A stretch of 64,000 nt of DNA from Pseudopedobacter sp038237895 (GTDB lineage: Bacteria; Bacteroidota; Bacteroidia; Sphingobacteriales; Sphingobacteriaceae): contig JBBRYE010000002.1 of assembly GCA_038237895.1 (NCBI GenBank), positions 1-64,000 on the forward strand. The letters are read 5' to 3'. Below, piece after piece: positions 24,752-32,800 of this stretch (its first letter is position 1; every line of letters starts with the position of its first letter). The translations under genes were made by a program, and so were the position numbers. Below the pieces are notes generated by a model. The model searched no databases and was not told the origin of the DNA. It worked only from the letters and a program-made list of their open reading frames with translations.

Positions 24752-26857
24752 ATGAAACCAATATTTCTATTATTTCTTTTTAGCCTCATTATATCAATTA
24801 ATGTTTTAGCGCAGTCAAAAAAAGATTATAAATCAATAATAGAAAAAGCCAATAAGGAAATTAGTGCAAAAAATTACAGCCTAGCTAGAAAATTTTTGGC
24901 AGAAATTGATAGTAACTCTTTAAAATCTTTTCAGTTAGATAAAGGATTTTATTATCAGCAATTAGCAAGGCTGGCTTACTACGATACCTACGAGGATGCA
25001 AAAGCAGTTGATTATTATTATAAGGCAATAAAAATTTATGAGCAAAATAAGGCAAATGAAGATTTGGGGATTGCTTATTCTAATATTGTTGGCGTATTAA
25101 CCGATTTAAAAAGATATAAAGAGGCAGAGATTGCAATCAATAAATCTTTGGCTTATGTTAAAAGTGATAAAATAAAGTATGGAAATGCTTTGATCAATTA
25201 TTCGAGATTGATGGAAGCAACAGGCAATTATCCTAAAGCAATAGCTTTGAGTTTGCAAGCTTTAAAACTATATGAAACTGCAGGTGATATTGCCAAAATT
25301 GGATCAGGAAATTATCAAACTGCTTTAGTATTAGAAACAGCCAAACAGTTTGATAAATCTATCGATTATTACCAAAAAGCTTTATCCATTAGAAAAGGAA
25401 TAAAAGATTCTTTAGGAATGTCTAATGTGTACAACAACTTAGGTATCATTTATAAAAATCAAAAGAAATTTGATTTAGCCTTAGCAAGTTATCAAAATGC
25501 TTATAACCTTGCCATGCAAATGAACAGACCTGTTTTAAGTTTAAACCCATTGATAAATATTGGAGTGGTTTATAATAAGCAAAATAAAAATACACTTGCC
25601 ATAAAAAATTACGAAGCAGCATTAGTTATTGCCAATAAGTTTAACAGAACTGGCAGTATAAAAATTATTGAAACCAATTTAGCGCTTTTATACATGAATG
25701 AGGAGCTTTATGAGAAAGCTTTGCCGTTTGCGCAAAAAGCATATAATTATGGTAAAACAGATGGAAGTATAGAAGAGAAAATGGCTTTTAATTATAATCT
25801 AGCTGAAATATTAGATGGTTTAAATAGGTCTAAAGAAGCTTTTCCGTACATGCAAACTGCCATGAAATTGAAAGATTCTTTAAATAATAACCAAAGCAGT
25901 GAAAACATTGCAGAAATGCTCACAAAATTTGAAACACAAAAGAAAGAACAACAAATCGTTTTATTGGGTAAAGAAAATCGTTTACAGAAATTAAATCTTG
26001 TAAATAAAGATTTGACCCTTAAACAAAGAGCTTTAGAAATAGATAACCGGGATTTCAGTCTTGATTTGAAAAATAAAGAAATTGAGGCACAAAAATTAAA
26101 GTCGGAACAAAAAGACCAACAATTACAGTTATTTGCTAAAGAGAAGGAAATAAAAAACTTAGAAATCAGACAAAAAAATATTTTTTTAATCATCTCCGTC
26201 ATCATTCTAGGGTTAATTATATTCTTTAGTTTTCAGTATTATAAAAAGCGGCAATTGGCAGAAAGAAATCGTATGCAAGAAGAGAAATTAAGAATATCTA
26301 GAGAACTACATGATAATATTGGCGCTCAATTGAGTTTTATTAATGGTTCTATCCAAAATATGGCTGCCGCCGATGTTGGTAATGAGCAATTGCAGCAAAC
26401 CCAACAAATTACTCAAAACACCATAAAAGAATTGAGAAGTACAGTTTATTTAATTAATCAGCAAGAGTTTAGTTTAGAGGAGTTTGTAGTAAAACTGAGG
26501 GAATATTTAAAACCATATCACGGCGGCAAACCAAATATCGTAATAGAAAATAATAGCGATAAGGATTATGTTTTAGAAGGTATTGTTGCCACTAATTTAT
26601 TCAGGATTGTACAAGAAGCAGTTAACAATTCTATAAAATATGCGGAAGCATCAATTTTGGAAGTTACTTTAAGGGCAGAAAAAAACACTTTACTAGTAAA
26701 CATCAATGATGATGGTAAAGGTTATGATTTAAATGCAAAACCTAACGGATATGGTTTAAAAAATATGGAGGCAAGAATAGTAACAATAAGGGGAAAACAT
26801 AAAGTAAGCTCTCAAATAGAAAAAGGCACTAAAATATCATTAGAAATTCCTATTTAA
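24752..26857 (+). CDS. TPR-containing sensor histidine kinase (copy 2)
   Basis: Same architecture as its neighbour but with a longer sensor: signal peptide (1-20), TPR array (about 30-380), long coiled coil (about 390-475, rich in Lys/Glu/Gln/Leu), membrane segment (about 477-495), then HisKA_3 with His520 in SRELHDNIGAQL and HATPase_c with QEAVNNSIKYAEA, DDGKGY and GYGLKNME. From RISRELHD to the EYLKPY region the two kinases differ at only a few positions, whereas the TPR halves are diverged. This fits duplication with different sensed signals and one output. It starts 5 bp after copy 1 and ends 44 bp before the regulator. Confidence 0.92.
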   Translation: MKPIFLLFLFSLIISINVLAQSKKDYKSIIEKANKEISAKNYSLARKFLAEIDSNSLKSFQLDKGFYYQQLARLAYYDTYEDAKAVDYYYKAIKIYEQNKANEDLGIAYSNIVGVLTDLKRYKEAEIAINKSLAYVKSDKIKYGNALINYSRLMEATGNYPKAIALSLQALKLYETAGDIAKIGSGNYQTALVLETAKQFDKSIDYYQKALSIRKGIKDSLGMSNVYNNLGIIYKNQKKFDLALASYQNAYNLAMQMNRPVLSLNPLINIGVVYNKQNKNTLAIKNYEAALVIANKFNRTGSIKIIETNLALLYMNEELYEKALPFAQKAYNYGKTDGSIEEKMAFNYNLAEILDGLNRSKEAFPYMQTAMKLKDSLNNNQSSENIAEMLTKFETQKKEQQIVLLGKENRLQKLNLVNKDLTLKQRALEIDNRDFSLDLKNKEIEAQKLKSEQKDQQLQLFAKEKEIKNLEIRQKNIFLIISVIILGLIIFFSFQYYKKRQLAERNRMQEEKLRISRELHDNIGAQLSFINGSIQNMAAADVGNEQLQQTQQITQNTIKELRSTVYLINQQEFSLEEFVVKLREYLKPYHGGKPNIVIENNSDKDYVLEGIVATNLFRIVQEAVNNSIKYAEASILEVTLRAEKNTLLVNINDDGKGYDLNAKPNGYGLKNMEARIVTIRGKHKVSSQIEKGTKISLEIPI

Positions 26858-26860
26858 AAT

Positions 26861-26878
26861 ATACGTAGAAAGTCGTAT
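26861..26878. promoter_or_regulatory. Partial copy of the LuxR-cluster operator motif
   Basis: ATACGTAGAAAGTCGTAT lies 23 bp before the response regulator ATG. The left half-site ATACGTAG is perfect; the right half keeps only CGTAT of CTGCGTAT. It could allow autoregulation of the regulator gene, but the match is weaker than at 28474 and 29792. Confidence 0.4.
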
Positions 26879-26901
26879 TTATAACTGTTAAATAAATTTA
26901 G

Positions 26902-27567
26902 ATGTTTGATAAAAACATAAAATTGCCCATAACTATCGCCATAGCAGAAGACAATAGCTTTGCCTTAAAAGCTTGTATGGATAAACTTGCGCCACACCGC
27001 GAGTTTAAAGTGGTGTTGAATGCTTTTAACGGACAAGAGTTGATAGAAAATATCCCAAAACATCAGGTAGATTTAGTTTTAATGGATATTCAAATGCCTG
27101 GGATGAATGGAATTGAAGCAACTAAGTTGGTGAAAAAGCAACATCCGCAATTAAAGGTTTTAATGCTCACTACTTTTGATGATGATGAAAATATTTTTAA
27201 GGCTATTATGGCAGGAGCTAACGGTTATTTATTAAAAGAAGAAAATTCAGAAAATCTACGTCAATCTGTTATAGAAACCTTATCTGGAGGTGCGGCAATG
27301 TCTGCTGGTGTTGCTTTAAGAGTGCTAAATTTGTTAAGAAATCCACTTCCAACTAAGCAAGAAGATACCTTTGATTATAACCTTACTAAAAGAGAAATTG
27401 AACTACTAATTCAGCTTAAAAATGGGTTGAGTTATGAGAAAATAGCCGATAATTTATACATTAGCTATGGTACAGTCCGCAAACACATCGAAAATATTTA
27501 CCGCAAACTGCAAGTCAATAATAAAATTAGTGCTGTAGATGTAGCCACAAAAAACAGGTTGATTTGA
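26902..27567 (+). CDS. Two-component response regulator, NarL/LuxR family
   Basis: Receiver domain (residues about 10-125) with acidic pair Glu16-Asp17, phospho-acceptor Asp62 in LVLMDIQMPG, Thr in LMLTTFDD and Lys in YLLKEE. The C-terminal LuxR-type helix-turn-helix (about 155-215) reads LTKREIELLIQLKNGLSYEKIADNLYISYGTVRKHIENIYRKLQV, the standard recognition pattern. Length 221 is normal. It follows the two kinases on the same strand and is almost certainly their partner. The palindromes at 28474-28491 and 29792-29809 are the predicted targets, and a half-match lies before its own start. Confidence 0.95.
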   Translation: MFDKNIKLPITIAIAEDNSFALKACMDKLAPHREFKVVLNAFNGQELIENIPKHQVDLVLMDIQMPGMNGIEATKLVKKQHPQLKVLMLTTFDDDENIFKAIMAGANGYLLKEENSENLRQSVIETLSGGAAMSAGVALRVLNLLRNPLPTKQEDTFDYNLTKREIELLIQLKNGLSYEKIADNLYISYGTVRKHIENIYRKLQVNNKISAVDVATKNRLI

Positions 27568-27593
27568 TTACACATTTATACTCTTGCAAATAA

Positions 27594-28403
27594 ATGAGAT
27601 TAAAAATTTATACTCTAATTTTTTTAAGCTTTTGCCTGTTTCCTGATTTGTTTGCTCAAAAAGTTATTCCCTTAAAAGAAGTTAATGTATATCCTATCGG
27701 GTATGTAAAAGAAGTTTTAGAAAAAGTAAACATTGCGTTAGCTACCAATTACGAAACTAAGAAGTATTTTAAGTACCATTTATCTACTAAAACCGAAGCT
27801 GGGAAAAATCAAGTTTTAGAGCGATTAGAAACTACAACACCGATAAAAACCAATCCTTTGGTTTTTGCATATTATTTTTCTAAAGGAAATACAAGGCCTC
27901 AGATTATTGACTCTGCTTTTTACAAATTACATCAGCCAAATAGGGTTCCATCTATGTTATTCCATAACAATTTGATAACTGCTTTGGATTTAGAAAGAAA
28001 AGATATCTTGAAATACAATGAAAAGTATGAATATCAAGTTGAAAGGGTTGGAGAGGTAATAAACATAAATTTTAAATCAGAATATTACTGCGGAAACATT
28101 AAAGTAAATACAACAAATTTTAATTTAATTTCACTTGATTATTACAACGATAAACTTTTTAAAACCAGCACTAAATTTTTTAATAACGGTGATAAAAATG
28201 ATATTATTACAATTATTACATCATCAAATTACATTACTTGCTCATTAAAATTTAAACCTCTAAAAAACAATAAATTTGTAATTGATAGTTTAAAATTTGA
28301 TGTAGAATATCAGAATTACACCATCATTAACCTCAAAAATCCAACCATCAAACCTGTAATTTTCAAAAAAATAGAATCAAGTATCTCCATGGCTTTAAAT
28401 TGA
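27594..28403 (+). CDS. Secreted protein of unknown function
   Basis: I do not recognise the family with certainty. It has a Sec signal peptide (first 21 residues, ending LFAQ), then a short VIPLKEVNVYP strand that resembles the plug-like boundary of carboxypeptidase-regulatory-like proteins of Bacteroidota, and a beta-rich body with many Asn, Lys, Tyr and Phe. No membrane segment or catalytic motif is visible. The gene starts 26 bp after the response regulator, so it may be co-transcribed with it and be part of the same response. It has an overall feel similar to the 43740-44963 product but lacks the N-terminal beta-sandwich. Confidence 0.7.
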   Translation: MRLKIYTLIFLSFCLFPDLFAQKVIPLKEVNVYPIGYVKEVLEKVNIALATNYETKKYFKYHLSTKTEAGKNQVLERLETTTPIKTNPLVFAYYFSKGNTRPQIIDSAFYKLHQPNRVPSMLFHNNLITALDLERKDILKYNEKYEYQVERVGEVININFKSEYYCGNIKVNTTNFNLISLDYYNDKLFKTSTKFFNNGDKNDIITIITSSNYITCSLKFKPLKNNKFVIDSLKFDVEYQNYTIINLKNPTIKPVIFKKIESSISMALN

Positions 28404-28473
28404 TTTAGTTATTGAAAGATATTGAATACCTACCTTTATGTTAACCGTTTCCTTAAAGCTACTCTCATTAAAA

Positions 28474-28491
28474 ATACGCAGTTCTGCGTAT
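28474..28491. promoter_or_regulatory. Palindromic operator, predicted target of the LuxR-type regulator
   Basis: ATACGCAGTTCTGCGTAT is a perfect 8-bp inverted repeat with a 2-nt centre. Its centre is 63.5 bp before the lipoprotein ATG (28546). Fifteen bases further a TGATTTTG -7-like element follows. The site and its downstream flank (RGTTTTSATTYT) recur upstream of 29865 at the same distance (64.5 bp). Confidence 0.6.
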
Positions 28492-28545
28492 GGTTTTGAT
28501 TTTGTAAATCCCCCACCTTTATAAAATTAACAAACAAAACAAATC

Positions 28546-29532
28546 ATGAAAAAAACTTTATTTTATCTGGCAATAGCCAGCCTCTCATTTTTGGCATGTT
28601 CTAAAAATGACGACCCAAACCCTAGCCAAGGTGGCGGTGGAACTTTGGGAGTTAGCACAACCGTATTTTACACAGATACTTTTAAAATTTACAGCACTGA
28701 TTTAAAAGGCGGTAATAGAAAGTTAGTTGTAGATGAAGATCTAAAATCGCAAAATAACTACATAAGTCAGGTTTCAGTTTTACCAAGTTCACAGCAATTG
28801 GTATATGCTTATAGTGTAGGTTTCACATCTCCACAAGTAATCAAAATCTGCAAGTTTGATGGTAGCGATAAAAAAGTAATTAAAACGCTTGCTAGTAATA
28901 GTTCATCTATTGGTTTTGTAAAAGGTACTGCAGATGGATTGATATTTTACCAAACCAATACATTTCTTGGGAGTGTAATTTCTACTAAAACTTTTTCTAT
29001 CAAGGCTGATGGTACCGACGAAAAAGAGCTTCAAAGTTTTTTATATCCAGCATATATTAGCGAAGCACAAATTAGCAATCTTGGAAAAGGAGTTTTAGGT
29101 AATGATGGTTATTTTTTCAAAATTACCAATGGTGTTTTTGCCGAGGCAGAAAGTTTCAATATTTTCTTGAATGAGGATAAAACAAAAATAGAAGCTCAAA
29201 TTATTTCTGCCGATGCTACAAAAGCAGCAATGCTACAAAGCACAAGCACTACAGGTAAATATGAAATCAGGATTAAGGATAACCTAAAAGCAGCTCCAAC
29301 TTCAAAAGTTTTATATACTTTAAACATTCCTGCGGGTTCAAATCAATATTCTCCTCAAATTTATTTTGTAAACGGTACTAAAAATATTTTGGTAACCTAC
29401 GGAAAGTTTACTTCACCAAAAGGTTCAGCTTCTGACTTTACTAACTGCGATTTAATAGACACAGCAACTGGCCTGGTTTCACAAACCTGGAAATTCACAG
29501 GCGACGATATTGGTCTTGTTTTAGTAGATTAA
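28546..29532 (+). CDS. Lipoprotein with TolB-like beta-propeller features
   Basis: The first 18 residues are a lipoprotein signal (MKKTLFYLAIASLSFLAC) with a lipobox ending at Cys18, followed by SKNDDPNP and a Gly-rich linker, so it is anchored in a membrane, probably outer. The rest (about 300 residues) has repeated beta-strand units with phrases such as TDTFKIYSTDLKGGNRKLV and IKICKFDGSDKKVIKTL, reminiscent of the TolB/WD40-like propeller that reads out 'value, then unit'. No catalytic residues are evident. A perfect operator-like palindrome precedes it, shared with the surface protein at 29865, suggesting common control. Confidence 0.75.
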   Translation: MKKTLFYLAIASLSFLACSKNDDPNPSQGGGGTLGVSTTVFYTDTFKIYSTDLKGGNRKLVVDEDLKSQNNYISQVSVLPSSQQLVYAYSVGFTSPQVIKICKFDGSDKKVIKTLASNSSSIGFVKGTADGLIFYQTNTFLGSVISTKTFSIKADGTDEKELQSFLYPAYISEAQISNLGKGVLGNDGYFFKITNGVFAEAESFNIFLNEDKTKIEAQIISADATKAAMLQSTSTTGKYEIRIKDNLKAAPTSKVLYTLNIPAGSNQYSPQIYFVNGTKNILVTYGKFTSPKGSASDFTNCDLIDTATGLVSQTWKFTGDDIGLVLVD

Positions 29533-29623
29533 AATATCATACCATATAAAACAGGAAGTTGTTAATGTTAAGTCTTTTACAACTTTTCTATTTTGAAAAG
29601 GTGCTGTAGTATTTTATAAGAAT

Positions 29624-29700
29624 GGCAGCCCCGTTTTTCGCTATATCTTTTTGAAGAAAAAATCAAAAAGGATACCGCTACACCCGGGTTTAGGTAAAAA
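29624..29700. repeat. Dispersed intergenic repeat (GCAGCCCCG...GGATACCG type), most complete copy
   Basis: Starts GGCAGCCCCGTTTTTCGC, then a near-perfect inverted repeat TATC-TTTTTGA/TCAAAAAGGATA (29644-29654 with 29663-29674), then GGATACCGCTACACCCGGG. From memory this resembles a short element found between genes of Sphingobacteriaceae and Flavobacteriaceae; a database search was not possible. The gap 29533-29864 also holds a palindrome and an operator but no gene. Confidence 0.6.
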
Positions 29701-29737
29701 GGCTTGTGCAAAAAAGTTAAAAAATTTAAACTTTAAC

Positions 29738-29769
29738 AGACTTACGATTTTCCAAAACTTCGTAAGTCT
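29738..29769. repeat. AGACTTACGA palindrome, upstream copy
   Basis: AGACTTACGA/TCGTAAGTCT (29738-29747 with 29760-29769), 12-nt loop. The same 10-bp arms occur downstream of the 29865 gene at 34911-34942, so the two hairpins bracket the giant surface-protein gene. Confidence 0.65.
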
Positions 29770-29791
29770 TGAATCTAAAATTAAATGAAAA

Positions 29792-29809
29792 ATACGTAGA
29801 ACTGCGTAT
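29792..29809. promoter_or_regulatory. Palindromic operator upstream of the giant surface-protein gene
   Basis: ATACGTAGAACTGCGTAT matches the 28474 site at all but three positions, two of them in the 2-nt centre, and is followed by the same AGTTTTCATTCT-type flank. Its centre is 64.5 bp before the ATG at 29865. The near-identical spacing to two genes argues for an activator site at a fixed distance from the promoter. Confidence 0.6.
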
Positions 29810-29864
29810 AGTTTTCATTCTTTTAAACCATCAACTTTAACCCATCAATCAAAAAAAACATATT

Positions 29865-32800
29865 ATGAAAAAATTAATACTCTTATTCCTTTTTACTGCA
29901 TTAGTGGTGACGGGAGCAAATGCCCAAATTGGAGGCGGTTATGATAGCGCTTTCAATTTTGGAGGAGGTGGTTCTCAAGTGCAAACCGTCACTAAAACTG
30001 CTAATGGCGACAATTACTTCGTGGCCACAATTATCGGGAAAGCATTTTTTGCGGGGCAAGAAATTGATGGGGGAGCTTTCGGCAGTTTTCCGCTTACCAA
30101 AACAATTTTTGGTAAAACAAGCAGTAGCGGTACGCAAACATTAATAAAAATTTTGCCACAAGGCGGAAGTGGTTTTGCAATTAATCAAAATGGAGAATTG
30201 TATTTTATAACCACAGGTAGCATATACGTTGCAACTGATTATGGCAACGGAGTTACCAATAATGCTTGGGGAATGTATTTGGTGAAATTGAATAATGCAG
30301 GACTTGGACAATTTATTAAGAAAATTAATACTGGATCTGATGTGGAATATGGAAATAGTGGCCTCGCAATAGCAAATGTTCAAGGAATGCAATTTACACC
30401 AGATGGCAATTTATTTACAACCATTGATGCTAATAACCAAACTACTGCCGCAGCCCCTGGATATGTTTATCCGCATAGAATAATAAAATTTGACAGTGAT
30501 GGTAATGAAGTTTGGCACAATGAATTTTTTTCTAAAGCTTTATTAACTGGCTTTAGTAAACCTGATCAATTTGTAAGTAATGATGGAAGAGTAAGTTTTG
30601 GAGTAGTAAGTACTACTAATCAATTTTATTTTGAGGGGGAAGAAATTTCTTCTAAAATGTCTAATTACGTGAATTCTCAATATACAGTTGTAATTTCTCT
30701 TAAACCCGATGGCACTAAAAATTTCTTTATACCCAATACAGCAGGAGCTGTTGTTTTAACTGGTGTAAATCCAAATACGGGAGACTTATATATTAATTAC
30801 AGTAATGGAAATGTAGGTGTTATACCTACTAATTCCCCATATACCAGTTTGCCAAACCAATATCCTGTTAATACAAATGGATACTATTTATTTACCGGTA
30901 CGTTAACATTTAGTAATTCAGGAATTTATCAGGGTTATAAAACATTGTTTTTTTATGATAAACTGATTGCAACACCAACAGGTTTTGTGGGGTATGAAGA
31001 TGGTTATGCCAATAGTCCGGTAGATAAAGGCGATTATGTTTTTAACAGCACTACTCCTTTCGGCATACTTTCTTATTATGATGCAACATTTAATTTTTTA
31101 AAAGCTCTTAAAACTCCAAAAATTGATAAATTTTATGTTAGTGGAGATAAAATAATCATTACAGGAAGCTTTAAAACTAATATAAATGTTGGCAATACTA
31201 CTTTAATCCCAAGTTATTATGATACCACTTTTGGTACTCGTTTTCCTAGTTTTGCATCTGCGAAGGCCGATATTTTTATTGCCCAAACAGATGTAAATAA
31301 CATTACACCACCTGCCACTAATAATTGGTTAGGTATCGATAATAATTGGAATAATACTGCAAATTGGAGTACAGGAATTGTCCCAGATGCAACTACATTA
31401 GTAAAATTTAATAGTGCCGTTGCTAATATGCCAACTACGGGAACATCGCCAAAGGCTTTGAGAGTAACTATTGATGCTAATGTGATTGCGCAATTACCAA
31501 CAGATTTGGTTATTTCAAATAAGTTAATTATAAACGGAACATTACAAATTAACCATACCGGGGCTTTGAATTTCACCAATTACTCTGCTACAGCCATAGA
31601 AGGAACAGGGACTTTAGCTTTTAACGGCACTTCAACACCTAGCGTTACCGCATATTCTTTAGTAGGTTATAAAGATTTAAGCTTATCAACCAATGAGAAT
31701 ATTGCCTTAACGGGAATTTGGAAAAATATAACATTTACAGGAACAAATGCTATTATTTCGTCTTTTAGTGGAATAGAAATTACTAATCCAGCTGTAAACG
31801 CAATTAGTGGGCAAAGCGCAACTAATTTTATTGAAGGTAAAGTTACAAGGGCAGTAAATAGTAATGGAGTTTATATTTTTCCAAACAGGCAAAGTAGTTT
31901 TGCGCCTTTAGAGCCTACAACTTTAACTTTGAATAACTTGACAGGAGTTCAAAAAATCACAGTAGCAAATGATAACGGTGCAACAAATCCCAATTTAAAT
32001 TTTGCGACGGGAACTTGTACAACTCAATTAGGTCAGTATTATTGGCGAATTACTCCTGATGCTATACCAACCGGAGGAAATTATGATATTAGTTTTCAAA
32101 AATCGGTTTTTACAAATGGCGTTACCGATGCTGATAGATATGTAGTATTAAAAAGAATTGCTAATGGCAGTCCTTGGACTTTTGAAGGCACAAAATCAGC
32201 ATCTACACAAACAGGAGGAACTACAAGTGGGCAAACAGTAAGTAATGCTACAGTTTTAGCAGGTTTAACTGGTTTAACCAAGTTTTCAGATTTTACAATC
32301 GGTATAAATTCTACTGCGGTACCTACGAATACAAGCGTAGTAACTTCTACATGGACAGGGGCCACAAACACCGCATGGAACAATACAGGAAACTGGAGTG
32401 CAGGAATTCCTAATGCTACTATTGATGCGGTTATTCCTGCTGGATTAACAAATTATCCGGCTGTTTATATTGCTACAGACAACGCTCGTAGTTTAAATAT
32501 TGCTTCGGGCATTAACAACATGAAGTTGAGTCATGTTTTAAAATTATCTAACGGCTTAGTTAATAATTCAAGTATAGAAATAGCTGGTTTGGTAGGTTAT
32601 GGAGGAGATTTTAAAGCTTATGACGGTGGCATCAGCGGAAGCGGAAAATTAACTTTTAAAAAATCAGGATTAATTACATTCATTTCTAGTGGAGTATTTA
32701 ACAATGATATTGATATAGATTTAGGAAATACCATTAATGATTATATGACTGTTTTAGGGAAAATAGGCGGTAATATAAATGTGATTTCTGGTGCTGTTAA

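Noticed and set aside
29901..30144. Two overlapping ORFs on both strands near the 5' end of the giant gene
   Set aside because: They fall in the Gly/Thr-rich start of the T9SS protein, whose single frame is continuous to a proper sorting domain.
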